A stretch of 64,000 nucleotides of DNA. Source: Arachis hypogaea. Lineage: Eukaryota > Streptophyta > Magnoliopsida > Fabales > Fabaceae. Under the pieces are notes generated by a model. It worked only from the letters and a program-made list of their open reading frames with translations, ran no database searches and had not been told where the DNA came from. Numbering within the stretch: the stretch's first letter is position 1; the number at the start of each line of letters is the position of its first letter. The position numbers were made by a program, and so were the translations under genes. The DNA lies in NCBI RefSeq assembly GCF_003086295.3, contig NC_092051.1:7060810-7124809 (forward strand), given 5' to 3'. This document shows, piece by piece, positions 21,904 through 36,236 of this stretch.

Positions 21904-23854
21904 GTTATTCTAAAAAGTATATTATAAACTCTAACCCATATACCTAATTATTTTCTTAATTTTAAGATAAATAAAGTTTAAAATTTTTTACTTTTTATAT
22001 TTTTAAAATTTTTATATATTTTAATTTTACTCATTTAAATATTAAAAATAATTAAAAAATAAATTAGAACTCTCCATCTTTATCCATTACCCTTATTCTA
22101 GTACCAAATGAATTTAACAGTCGCATTTAGACGAATTTATTATTAGAATTTAATTTTAATATAAAGTGTAGAATAATTTTACACGTATATTTAATTATGT
22201 AATATTATATTAATAAATATAATTATCTTTCACATTAATTATGTAATTGATTATAAAAAAATAAATGTGATTGTATAATTGTGTAAAATATTTTACTATT
22301 AATACATCAAAATTAAACTCTTATTATTATAATTATTTTTAATTTGTTAATAATTTGTGCAATTGATAACATAATAGAATGAAAACTTCTAATTAATTAT
22401 AATGTCATTTAGAATATATTATTAAATTAAAAGTTGGAGTGAGTAATACTAAATGTCTAATATTACATAGTACGCTAATAATTATATAATTGGTGAAATA
22501 ATAACAAAAGATATAGCTCTAATGTCATTTTATGAATGAATTTATATTCTCTATAATGAAAGTTCAAGGAATATATATATATATTAAACCAATTTTTTTA
22601 TAAATGATACCTTTTAATTTGTCCATTTGTCTAGGTTAGCAATTTGCCAATTTACCAATTTGGTTAAAGTGCCATATTTTTTTAGGATTTAATATTTAAC
22701 GGATATTTTTTTCTCCGGGGGGAGGTTTGGAAAACATATTAATTTAACAAGTAGAGAGTCACCAAAAAAAAAAAATTTAACAAGTAGAAAACAGCCAAAA
22801 TCAACAATTAAGAAAAGGTAAAACGAAAAAGAGACGCCACATGAATTATTATCTTTTCCCTTTTAGTTGTTGAAATAATTCAGTTTTCTTTATAGTTATT
22901 AATTATATACAAGATTCCTTCTGATTGTTAAATTAGCATTTCCTTAAATATATACATACTTTGTAAGTTTTCAAAACATGTATTTCTTTAATAAATGAGC
23001 AACTTTGTGAATTCCGATACAAAACTTACGGCTTCATGAGTTATTTGACTTATTTCTCAAATAACCCTTTTTCCCCATTGTTACATATTGAAATTTTATT
23101 ATTAAAATTTGATTATTTTGCTGAAAAAAATTAAAGTGATCTTCTTCGGCATATACTTTTAACATACTCTGCTCAACGAACTAGACAAAAAGGAAAAGGA
23201 CTCTAATCAACAAACTTGAAATTGGTGTTTCCAAATAAATATGCCATAAAAAATGTTTATTTTTACTTTTTTAACCAAATAAAAGTTCTGATTCTTCAGT
23301 GCCAGCTTCAAACGAAGTTCACTTGGGTTAAAAGTACATGCTTTCAACCAACAAGCTACTTGGGAAGCTAGCTAACCAAATAAAAGTTGAAGAGTTGAAA
23401 TGGGAGGGGGATGGAATTTCAGCCTTACACTATTTTGGGTACTTGTTTATTGATCCTGCTGGCAAATTTGGTAGGACTCTAAAACTAGTGATAAATAAAG
23501 CAAATGTTGGGGACCTTCTGACCCACTAATGATTCTCCTTTTGAATTATATATTATTAATTAATTATTAATGACATAAAAATTATAGGATAGGAAGTTTA
23601 TTCAGTTTATTAATGCAATTTTACCGGATTGTTTATAGTTTTCATCGTTTATTGTTTTTATAGTACAAATAAAAAAGATAGACATCGTTATATCAATAAA
23701 AAATAAACTTAAGAAAAAAAAAGTGTTAGTGTTATTTACTGTACTTCTTCAATTAATCCTATCCTATCATATACTTATCCTTTTTTTTGTTTTTTGTTAG
23801 ATAGATTGGACAATCTCTAATGGCAAGGATCACAACATATTCACACAACACTAA
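21904..23854. other. AT-rich intergenic DNA
   Basis: No gene or complete element recognised. An open frame of 63 codons at 23338-23529 has no recognisable motif and no supporting context. It is left uncalled. Confidence 0.5.
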
Positions 23855-24247
23855 GGTAGCGTTTGTTTTGAGATACTGAGACAGAGACGGAGAGACTGAG
23901 ACTCAGTATCGTGTTTGTTGGTTCAGAGACTAGTACTAAAATTTCTGTCTTTGTCTCTAAAATTTCAATATTTCAGTACCTCCAAAAAGTAGGGACACAG
24001 GGGACTAAAATTTTTAGAGATGGAGACTGAAATTTTAATAACATTTTATACCTAAAATACTCTCATTTCATTTAATTAATTCCAATTTTATCTTTTGTGC
24101 AAATTAAATTAGAGTTTCATTCTCGTTTCAATTCTTGTCTCCCATTTTGTACCAAACAGAATACTGAGATTTATTTCAATTTCTGTCTCTTAGTCTCTGT
24201 CTCTCAGTTTCAGTCTTTCAATCTCTGTCTCTCCACCAAACGCTACC
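23855..24247. mobile_element. Tourist-like (PIF/Harbinger) MITE, copy 1
   Basis: The ends are GGTAGCGTTTGTTTTG and CAAACGCTACC, flanked on both sides by TAA, the 3-bp TWA duplication typical of PIF/Harbinger. The interior has runs such as GAGACAGAGACGGAGAGACTG and their complements near the other end, with an AT-rich centre. It is 393 bp and non-coding. It abuts copy 2, with a single TAA between them. Confidence 0.8.
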
Positions 24248-24250
24248 TAA

Positions 24251-24614
24251 GATAGCATTTGTTTTGAGGTATTGGGACAGAGACTGAAAGACTGAGACAC
24301 AGTATTATGTTTGTTGACTCAAAGACTGATACTAAAATTTCAGTATTTCAGTACCTCTAAAAAGTAGAGACACAGGAAACTGAAATTTTTAGAGACGGAG
24401 ACTGAAACTTTAATAACATTTTATACCTAAAATACCCTCATTTAAATTAATTAATTCCAATTTTATCCTTTGTGCAAATTAAATTAGAGTTTTATTCTTG
24501 TTTCAATTTTTGTCTCTCACTTTACACCAAACAAAATACTGAAATTTATTTTAATTTCTGTCTCTTAGTCTCTATCTTTCAGTTTCAGTCTCTATCTCTC
24601 TACCAAACACTACC
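24251..24614. mobile_element. Tourist-like MITE, copy 2, adjacent to copy 1
   Basis: The ends are GATAGCATTTGTTTTG and CAAACACTACC, with flanks TAA and TAC. It is collinear with copy 1 in the same orientation but more diverged. The pair looks either like insertion of one copy into the target duplication of the other or like a tandem dimer. Confidence 0.75.
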
Positions 24615-24737
24615 TACAGAATTCTTTTTCAATACTTAACGCAGGTATTCGTCAAGATTCGAATCCAGATGCAAAATATTAAGCAGCATATAGATTGTGA
24701 CTTTTATTTTGTTGGTCTAGGGTAAGTCCAAACCCAA

Positions 24738-24896
24738 CCCGAGCCCATAACCCAAAAAAAGTTATGCAGATCAACCTATTGGGCTTATAATGAAATTTGT
24801 GATTTCTTTGGGCCTAAATATCCAGAAAGCCCAAAAGCAAACAACCTACTGGGCTTCTGGCTTGCGTAATAATTGCAGCCTCAACAAAAACCCTAG
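24738..24896 (+). promoter_or_regulatory. RPL14 promoter: site II elements and telo-box
   Basis: TGGGCY-type site II motifs occur at 24780 (TGGGCT), 24809 (TGGGCC), 24828 (AGCCCA) and 24850 (TGGGCT), with GAGCCCA near 24740. A telo-box AAACCCTAG lies at 24888-24896, 75 bp before the ATG. In plants this combination drives coordinated expression of ribosomal protein genes in dividing cells through TCP and telo-box binding factors. The motifs are seen directly. The regulation is by analogy. Confidence 0.8.
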
Positions 24897-24970
24897 CTCT
24901 TCATCATTTCTCCATTCGGTTTTGGAGCTTCAGCAGCAGCAGCAGTCACAGGAAAACTTCACCTCCGAAA

Positions 24971-26711
<1,741 letters not shown>

Positions 26712-27997
26712 GCATTTCTTACTTGAAATTTTCAAATTTTGTTATGAATTTCGATCAGATAGTACACCTTGGTTGTTATGAGATTATGTATGTTATTGAC
26801 AGATTTTCTAAGAAGTTCTATTGCGATATTTTTGTTAGTGGATTGATATCAGAACTTCCTCTCATTGTTAGAAAGTCGTTAGTTGCAATCGCATTACAAA
26901 AAAACCATTTGCCTGCATGTTTGTGCAATTGATAACTTGACTAGCTTTGATATCATGGTAGTCATGGATGTCATATGCATTAGGAGGTGCTGTGTAATTA
27001 AATCTATTTTCAAATCACATATTGAACTGATAGGAGTTAGTGGATTGTTTGGTCCATGTAGTCAATCTTCCCTAATGTGATAAGGTTTGGTTGTTGTGTG
27101 TGTCGAGTTGTATTGGATATAAAAGTAAAATAAGTAAATAGCAGGTAGATTAAATTTTATTTTGCTGAAATTGATAAGGTCATATCTACTAGAAAAGAAT
27201 GAACTACGATGAAGCCCAGCTTTAAATACTGGTTCTCCTCATTTTTAGTAGTTGAGCCAAGAAATCTAATAAGTGATTAGAAACGCTAAAGATTAAGGTA
27301 ACATTGCAATTGGCATAGTAGAATTGGGGGTGCAGCTAAAGTAGGCAAATTGAGAAGTTCTTGGTTCTATTTGGTGGCTGTTGTGAGTGTCTCTTCTGGC
27401 CGAATACTCACTTGTTCAAAACTTGCAGTGTTGTTGCTCACTCCTTGGTTACCAGTTTGAAGCATACATTTTTTTGTTAGGGACAATTTCGATACTTCAA
27501 TCTTTAGTAATAATGAAATTGCAATTCATACATTTTTTGTCTGATTTAGTTTGAATATTAATGAGAATTGAAATTTTCTCGAGAAATAAAAATTACGTTT
27601 TTATTGTATTCCAAACTAAAGAAAAAAAATTATTTTCTTGTGAGAATTCTATTGTCAAAGTGTATACATCGGTACATCCTGAAGGAAACTTTTTTTTTTT
27701 TTTTGAATCTTTGTTATTCATATGGTGGTCTTTTTTTTTTGGACCTGTTCATATGGTGGTCTTTGGGTTTAGTGTTTGTGCATTATTGGTGGGCTTTGTT
27801 GGATTGGTTTAAGCACAATGCCTTGTGGACTAAAACCCCGATATGCCCCGAGATTAACTTGTTATGTCGGCTTCTAATTCTCTAACTTTTAATTGAAACC
27901 CACTACCTTTTTTTTTATAATAAAACTTGTATATGTTATGTCCAAAAAAAATTCGTATATGTTGATAGTTTCATCAATAAAATAAAAGGAAGAAAAA
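26712..27997. other. RPL14 3' UTR and intergenic DNA
   Basis: The first few hundred bases should hold the RPL14 3' UTR. No gene or complete element is recognised beyond. Two overlapping short open frames at 27561-27885 are compositionally driven (poly-T) and not conserved. Confidence 0.5.
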
Positions 27998-28110
27998 CCA
28001 AGTTGGGTTAGTCTAATAGTTAGCTCATTAGTTCGTTTAAGCAAGTATCGGAGTTGGAATTCCGCTTTGTGCATGTATCAACATATTGGCTAGTAAACCT
28101 TTACCATGGC
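27998..28110 (+). mobile_element. SINE, 3'-truncated
   Basis: AGTTGGGTTAGTCTAATAGT, GTTTAAGCAAGTATCGGAGT, GGAATTCCGCTTTGTGCATG and ATCAACATATTGGCTAG follow the SINE family order. The 3' part and tail are missing. The A-box and B-box regions are recognisable but mutated. Confidence 0.6.
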
Positions 28111-29918
28111 AAACAAAATAATATGGACCGGACAATTTGATTAATGTGAAGAAAATTGCTATGGCAAGTAAATGCCATGGAACTTCTACATCCTGAAAAT
28201 CAAACTAGTTTAAATCAGGAAAGTGAACCAGGACTTAAAAATGACCTTGAGACACAACAATACCAACTTAAGCCCCTAACAAACCTGATAAATAATACAA
28301 GGCAAGCATCTAGGGATAATCAATTTTTGTTCGCATTTGTTAGTGCTTTGTATAGCTGTTATAATCATATTTTGGAGTTAGTTATTCTTGATTGCTATGC
28401 ATCAATCAGACTTAGAAATATATATTTTATATCATACAAAATATAAAATCAACTATATAGTTTAGTAGCTAAGGATAACATGTAAACAACTTTCATAATC
28501 TGAATGTATCAAGCTTAATTCTTCACTAGTTACTATAATTATTTTGAAATTATTTCTAAAAACTTACGTGGACCCAGTTTAACTAATTGAATCAAACTTA
28601 TTCATTCGTATTTAACTTTAATTTGGTCGAATTTAATAACTACGATAATATATAAGATATGAAAAATAATAAAGAATTAAAAAAAACTGACCACATTAGT
28701 ATAATATGTACAGATATAATAAGTAGATATATATATAATTTCTCTCATTTTTGTACTGTTAATTCTCCATAAAAAATAAAAAACTTATGTAGTAGTTTTA
28801 GTTATGGAAAAATATAGGTAAATAATGAAAATATTAAACAATATAAACAATAAATATGTCGAATGTTCAATTCAATAAAGATGTAGATGATTATGTTCAT
28901 TATTTTTAATTGGATGGTTATTTCTTTTGATTTGATTTACTCATGCACAGTTCATAATAGCCGGCGAATATTCAATTCACTAGGTGTGCAGATGGTTATT
29001 CTAATGTTAAGATTTAGAAGGTAATTTAAGGTGGAATATTTTTTTACTTTATTAGATCAATTTTAAAATTTATTGTTCATATTATTTATAAAAATTATTG
29101 TCTACCTAACAAAATCCGTTAATTATATCTCTCTCTATATTATTAACTTGTTACGTAATTAAAACGAAAATTTATACATAGTATGGACTATATGAATAAG
29201 AAATGTGAAGCAATCTGAGTCTTCCAATAGTAGTCAATGGATATTTAAATTCTACTACTCTATGATCTGATCTGCAATGTTTCCAAATGGATGATGAATG
29301 AATGGCCAGTCAAATTAGGGTTTGTCATAACTGCAACTCCTCAGTAAGATTGGCATGTTGCTCAGGTTTCCAACACTTGCTTTTTTTTTTCTTCTCTCTT
29401 TATGGCAGAATGCAGATAGTAAATTACTAAATTTGATCATTTTTTAATTAATGTTTTTATCTCTATCTGTAATAAAATAATAAAAAATAATAAGTTGGAG
29501 AATCAGGAATGATGAGTATGATATCCTGGACCTGGAGACAAGAGAGCTAGAAAGAAAGATGTCAGTGTGTGTGACAGGTTCAGAACTCAGAATCAAGCAA
29601 CCTCTGGATGCATGGTCAAGCTACTAATTATTAATATACTAAGGTAGTATTAAGGACACTATTTTTAATAAAATATATTTCGAATAAAATTTTATTAGTT
29701 CACATTTAGAATAACAATGTATGAATAGTTTCTTTTCAAAATTAGGATAACCATTTGAGCATAAAAAAAATTTTACTCACTACTTTTATTTAAAATGAGA
29801 ATCTATCGTTAGAAGGTCAATTTTTAATTTTAGAAGTTTTAATCTCTTCTGTTTCTATTTTTTAAAAATATTAAAGAAATTGAAATTTTAATTCCAATCT
29901 TTAATTATTAAATATAAA
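28111..29918. other. AT-rich intergenic DNA
   Basis: Nothing supported. An open frame at 28156-28446 has no recognisable domain and no coding context. Confidence 0.5.
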
Positions 29919-31880
29919 GCGTCAGGTTTAAAGGTAAATTTTCATAAGTCAAAGGCCCAGTGTTCTAAGAGGGTGTCGAAGAGGAGAAAAGGGATTCTCT
30001 CAAGGGTCTCTAACATCCGGTTCTGCAATGATTTGGGTAAATACCTAAGAATTAACATCGGTCATGCCAGAGCTTCTAGGAAGACGGCTCAGGAGATTAT
30101 TGAAAAAATTTCGAGGAAGCTCTCCAGTTGGAAAGGACGCCTACTGAATAAGGCAGGGAGGCTTTGTCTTGTTAAATCGGTTATGGCCTCTATCCCAATT
30201 TATGAAATGCAAATTTCTCTTCTCCCGAAGTATGCATGTAATAAAATTGATTCCTTGATGAGACAATTCTTGTGGAAAGGCCAAGCGACTGGAAAAGGGC
30301 TGCCTTTGGTCAGGTGGGAGGTCGCCATAACTCCTAAAAAGGCAGGAAGATTGGGTATTAGGAATACTTCCTGTGCTAACATGGCGCTTCTGGGAAAGTT
30401 GGTATGGGATTGTCTAAATAATAATGAGAAGTTATGGGTGCAGGTTCTGAAGCATAAATATCTCAGGAATCAATCTGGTATGAACGGAAACAGTAGAAAT
30501 TCTTCATCGGCTACCTGGAAGAACATTGTTAGTGCCTATGAGCATCTCAAGGAAGGGCTTCATTGGAATATTGGAGATGTCCACAAATCAGTTTGGTATG
30601 ATGAGTGGACTCCTTTTGGTAAGCTTTGCAATCTTGTTCCTTATGTACATATTTCTGAATCAGATTTCATGGTGGCTGACTTGTGGAAAGGGGTGTCTTG
30701 GGAGGTTGATAGTCTTACCACGTCTATTCCGCATGAGATTAAGCAGTTTATTTGTGGTCTGAGATATCCTAGTTTGACTGAGTTGGAGCCACAGTGGGAG
30801 TGGTGGCCTGCAGCAACAAAAAAGTATAGTGCAAGGGAGGGTTACAGATGGTTATTAAAGAAAACATTAAATTGGAATGCCAACAGTAATTGGAACTGGT
30901 TGTGGAACACAAACATTCCAGAGAAGTTCAAATTTACTATGTGGCTTAGCTTACATGATGCTCTACCAACTGAGACCTTTCGATTCAAGCGGCATTTAGC
31001 TTCTTCAGATATGTGTAAGAGATGTAACAAGGCACAGGAGACTATGGAGCATTGCCTTAGAGACTGTGAACGATCAAAGGCAATCTGGTATATGTTGGAT
31101 CCTAGTATCCTGGATTCGACGGCTGGTACTGCTCTTGAAGAGTGGTTTCGGAAAGCCTTGGCTAACAATGAGGCGTCCTTTGGTGCAGGGCTTTGGTGGG
31201 TATGGAGACATAGGTGCAATGACATATTCATCAACACTGACAACCCTTTGACAGACCATAAGGTTGTTGCCTTGGCCAGAATTACCGCCAAGGACTTACA
31301 GGTTTACAGAAATCGAAGCAATGCCTTTAGGTCTCTCCGAAATTGCCTGTGTTGGGAACCACCGGTAGGCAATAGTTTTAAAGTTAATTGTGATGCAAGC
31401 TTGCATATGGATTCAAATTTAACGGGATTTGGGTGTATTATTAGAGATTCTAAGGGAGATTAGATCTCGGGCTGCTCTGGAAGCATTCTCCCTTGGCCTA
31501 TAATCAGATGTGAATTATTTGCTGCTTGGAGGGGGCTGGTTTTAGCTTGGGATTGCGGTTTGAGGGATATTATATGTGGAACGGATTGCCTTGACATTCT
31601 GCCCATCATGCATGAGCTTACAAGTGGGTATTCATCTGAAGTAACAGATTTGGTTCACAAGATTCAGGAGCTTTTATCTCGTCCTTGGCTTGTTCACGTT
31701 GAATGGGTGTCCCAAGAAGCAAATAGAGCTGCGGATTGGATGGCTAAATATGGTGCCAAGAGTAACTCTAATCATGTTATTTGGTCTGAGCCTGGTGTTG
31801 ATCTCCAACGAATCATCCGCTCGGATTTAGGATAGTTTTTGCTTTGTTTCTTTCCTTGTTTAGACACCAAAAAAAAAAAT
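29919..31880 (+). pseudogene. 5'-truncated LINE (L1-type) with RNase H domain
   Basis: The open frame can be followed from about 29919 (SGLKVNFHKSKA, the end of a reverse transcriptase domain) to the stop at 31835. It includes a thumb/connection region (LSSWKGRLLNKAGRLCLVKS), an AWW-like region, and a zinc-binding zf-RVT motif CKRCNKAQETMEHCLRDC. The C-terminal RNase H domain carries its acidic residues: Asp in VNCDASL, Glu in CELFAAW, Asp in GTDCLDIL, and the last Asp in ANRAADWM. One in-frame TAG at 31461-31463 interrupts it at the start of RNase H. The frame then resumes unchanged. An A-run at 31869-31879 marks the 3' end. The endonuclease and most of the reverse transcriptase are missing, as is usual for truncated LINE insertions. 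No target duplication was resolved. Confidence 0.9.
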
Positions 31881-31885
31881 ATAAT

Positions 31886-32102
31886 AGATAGTCGAAAAAA
31901 TATAGGATACCAATAGATTATTTGCTAATTTATTGTCAACAATAATTAATTATTATATTTTAAACACATGTATAAAGAGACACATCCAAAAAATACATCT
32001 ATAAAGATATTTTTATTAGATACATCTACAAAAATACTTCCATTAAATACAGTTATAAATAAGAGCCGGTAGAAATTCGCAGAAATATTGTTGGTAAGGG
32101 AT
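31886..32102. repeat. Dispersed repeat, copy 1
   Basis: From ATATAGGATACCAATAGATT through ATTGTCAACAATAATTAATT and CATCTATAAAGATATTTTTA to AGAAATATTGTTGG, this segment is collinear with 46186-46440. A fragment of the same start is at about 16722. It contains repeated ACATCTA(T/C)AAA words. It has no coding sequence, and I see no inverted ends. It is an unclassified interspersed repeat. Confidence 0.65.
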
Positions 32103-33738
32103 TGTTTCTAGTCTTTCAAAACAAACCTCACCTTAATGAATACCACTTCTTCTGTAGATGGCGAGAATCTTTCTGAAAAGGGTTAAGTGTGGCCAAAAAC
32201 AGTGATTTGATGTGGTGGACAAAAGAAGCCGAAGGCTTTGGAAAATGCTACCGCCAAACCAGCTGATCACATTCACATTTACTATATTTGGAAACTGAAA
32301 AATGTATGGGTGCCCCAAGGGCCCATTTCAATTGCATAATTATTTAGTACTACACTTTCTTTATTCTTAAAATTGCAAAAATTTTAATGCCCATATTTGC
32401 CTCCCTTCCCTCAAATTAATTAAGGATCTATCTCTTTTATTTAATGAATCATGTTAAAGTAAAAAGGCCACACCAAATTTGGAAGAGAAAAAAAAAAACA
32501 TTATTATTATTGATTAGCGGGAATGTACTAACATACTCATCATCCAAATTATATTTCCATAACCCTAAACGCCCATGCATTTTAATTTCCATGTTTAGCT
32601 TGCTTTTGAGAAACTTAGTAGATTAATCAATGAGTTTAATTTCTACTTCATTTCCATCCCTTGGAAGCAAAGTCAAGGAATAAGAGGCGTTTAAAAAGTT
32701 TCAAAGACTATTTTTAATAGACTTTTGATTTATAAAAAGTTATATTAATATTATTTGATATAATTTTTTTAAATATGTTTTTAACTTTTCAAAAAGTTAT
32801 TTAAGAGTTTTTAAAAAAATTAAAAGATTTGAGTTCTTTCCTTCTCAAAAATTATTTTATCATTTTTATTTATTAAAATAATTTTTAAATATATATTTTT
32901 ATTATAAAAATTTAAATACAAAATAATTTATTTAAAAATTATTTTTAATATAAATTTTTATATTTTATTTTTTTAAGAAGAGTTTAACTATTAAAGTAAT
33001 GTAAACAAAACTTGGCTAGTTACGGCAAAATAAATAAGACAAGGCACCTAATGAAATAAGGGATGGGAATTGGCCTTCTTATTCTTGTTGCTTTTCCCAT
33101 AAGAAGTGTTTGCCACTTTGCCCAAATTAATGGACTCTTTTAAGATAAAATATCAATGTAATTAAGATCTTGCTAATATTAGTGATGAAAGAGTGTTTAT
33201 CGAGGAATTCTCATAGTACTAGCTAGGTTTTAAGATGAATTAGCCCGGTTTTATTAAGTAGACAATAGTTTTTGTGAATAATGTGAACAATAAATTCTAG
33301 AATTGACCCAATAAAATAAAAAAATATTCTACTCCTAAATTACTTCATAAATCCTAATATTAAAATAACTATCCGTACACTCAATGAATTGAACATCCAT
33401 TCATTGTTAATTTTGTATGAATAAATCGAATTAAAAGAAATAACTATCTAATTAAAAATAAACATAATCATCTACATACCTATTGAATTAAACATCTAAT
33501 ATATCAATTGTTCACATTGTTTAATATTCTCATTTTCTATCTATATTTTTTCTAATTAGTCTAATAACTTTTAAATTTTTTTTCGGTGAGTAGTTTGTCA
33601 GAGAATGTATCTTTTTAATTTTTTTTTAAATTGTTTAGCAAGTATAATTTTTTATTTTATACTCTTTAAATAAGACAATATATATATATATATATATTAA
33701 ATAATAAAAAATAACACTTTATTAAACAATTAAAAAAA
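32103..33738. other. Intergenic DNA
   Basis: No gene recognised. AT-rich, with short open frames only. Confidence 0.5.
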
Positions 33739-33907
33739 GAGAAAGTCTAGGGACCAGCACTTTTGTTGAAATTTGGCCAGCACTTAACCATCAAAAGGAA
33801 AATAATTAATCCTACACCATTAGATATCATCTCATACCATTAAAAATATTGATGATGGCTAATTGATGGTTAAATATCACAAATTCTACTGGCCCCTAGC
33901 ACTCCTC
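33739..33907. mobile_element. MITE with 9-bp target duplication (Mutator type)
   Basis: The 169-bp element begins GAGAAAGTCTAGGGACCAGC and ends CTGGCCCCTAGCACTCCTC, an imperfect terminal inverted repeat. TTAAAAAAA flanks both sides (33730-33738 and 33908-33916). Inner words such as TTTGGCCAGCACTTAACCAT and GATGGCTAATTGATGG are familiar from a legume MITE family. Confidence 0.75.
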
Positions 33908-33916
33908 TTAAAAAAA

Positions 33917-36236
33917 ATTAGAAAAAATCCATTCCGATCTTTGCCATACCTTGTTTATGTTAGCATAGATTTTTTAGAATGGTGAAATATTGAGATTGAT
34001 TTTACTAATCTATCATTCTTAATATATACCAATATGCCTCATCAGTCTATACATAGGTTTTAGATTTTGCATCTGTCAATCAACAAGCTAAGTTTAATTT
34101 AGAGTTTAGCCATTAATTCTTGCTGTCATCATGGACGTATCGCTAATTGGAAATTTAGCACTAAATTATATGAAGATCGTTGACCTTTATTTTGAAACGA
34201 ACATCACCTCCTTCTGGTGGCATAGAACATTATCCATGTAGCCTCATGCCACTTTGGTTAGTTGACATTCTTAACTAATCAAATTATTGCAATTAATTAA
34301 TTGAATCTTGTAGGTAAGGATACTCTTTAAGAAACAAAAACAATAAACAAAATCTAAAACATCATTAATTTTATAATATTGGATGAAGGGAGAATCTTGC
34401 CCTTGTTAGTCTGTTCAAGGAAGGGATTCTTTCAATCTGAGTTTTTTTTTTTTAATTTTTCTTTTTTAATTTTTTGGTTTTTTATTCAGAGAACTTATTA
34501 TTATTATTAATAAAATAAATAAAAATTATATATGCTTATATATATATATATATACAAAAAAATTTATTTATATATTAAAATCAATTATTAAAATTAGTTA
34601 TTAAATATTTATATTATTTAATTTATTTTTAATATATATTTTACATTAGTAGATGATTTTAACATTTTATTATTATAATTGATATATAGTATAGTTGTGG
34701 TCAGTTTATATTTGATTAAAATTAGGATGCATTGAACTTAATCACAAGGATAACATGTCACAATCATAGAAAGCGTAAAAAATTGCAGTACCGTAGACCA
34801 AAGAGTAAGATAATCAACAAGCAAAGAGATTTACATGATTAACAGATTTATAAAATGAAACACCCCGCGTTTTCAACTTGTTAAATTTATGTCTGGATTA
34901 AGTTTTTTATTTAATTTAAATAAGTTATTCAAAAATTTGAAGTACTAAATAATGATTATATATTGCGCTTCGAACTACTCTGGGCTATCGTATCTTATCA
35001 CTGGAAGCAAACTACAAAAAATGCAATTTGGAATATTAAATGCTCCCCATTCATTTTCAAAGATGAAGAATAATCACTTATGTCAACATCCAAAGCCTTT
35101 TTTTTTCTTTTTTTTTTTTTAATTTCACAAACTACATACTCGGCTCACTTGAGAGTTGAGATTAGCCATTCAAATTTTTTGGAGAAAATTGATTAGTAAG
35201 TAATAGTTGCTTGTAGAAACTATTGCCATATATGAAAGTATTAAACACTTTTTTCTTATTAATTAAGAAAAAAGAAATTTTCATAATTCACGACATATAA
35301 CTTGTTAAAATCATACGCCTTTAAAATAATTAGAAATAAATTTCAACTTATACATACTAATAGTTTTTTTCATGAGTTAATTTTATGTATATTTTGACTT
35401 CGTAAAATTATGACTATTTACGTATCTTTTCATGTTAATTTAAGATTTAAGAAAAGTAATATTATGACATGATGTCATAATTTCTATAATTGAAAATTTT
35501 AAAATTTAATCTTTGTTAAATTAAAAAAAAAATTATACAAAAAATATATTAAAAATATAATTATTTATATATCTCTTTTTATTAATTTATTTTTTTTAAA
35601 AAAAGAGTGTCATGAGAATTATACAATAATATTTGCTTGGATGTGATCCATATACTGGATCTATATCTATACCAAAATAAAATAAAATAAAAGGACGGTA
35701 CCATTTCCCATTTTCCCAGCAAATAATGGAGCGCGGGCGCTATTATTATTAACATAAAACAATAAAATATATAGTGTAAAACTTCGCAGGAAAACACAAA
35801 ATGAGGGCAACATAAAATTGATAAAATTTGTTGAATTTTAATCAGAGAAAAATATTATATACGTGACTTGACTCATTGTTTAGTTTGCAGGTTAGTTATT
35901 TAGTTGATTATGTCAGCTTATTAAGTTAGTTAGAATGATAGTTAAATTAGTTTGTTTTTCAGTACCTTCCATTAAAATATAGATTGTATAAATAGTAACA
36001 ATGTATACTAAATAGATGAGTTCATTCTTCTTCTTTTTTTTTAATTAAATTTTGTACATTTTTCGTCACTCCACTTCTCACCTTTCTCTCAAGAACTCAC
36101 ACCATAAAAATTGATGAGGGTTCCATTTTCTTAGTTTTTACATATATAAGTGATGTTTGTCATAAAACCACTTATCTCAAAAGTTTAAGCTGATAGGAAA
36201 AGATAATACTAATGGTTATATCTCCAACATTCTCCC
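33917..36236. other. Intergenic DNA, possibly LTR-like in its last part
   Basis: No gene. Between about 35930 and 36230 a TATAAATAG motif and a CT-rich stretch resemble a plant LTR promoter region next to the truncated copia copy, but no TG...CA ends or second copy could be matched. Confidence 0.4.

Noticed and set aside
23338..23529. 63-codon open frame with reasonable amino-acid composition
   Set aside because: No homologous motif recalled, no start context, splice sites or neighbours to support a gene.
28156..28446. 96-codon open frame
   Set aside because: It follows a truncated SINE in AT-rich DNA and shows no domain.
35930..36236. LTR for the minus-strand copia copy
   Set aside because: TATA-like and CT-rich sequence is present, but there are no TG...CA ends and no match to the candidate LTR at 42978-43219. 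The copia copy is truncated inside RNase H.
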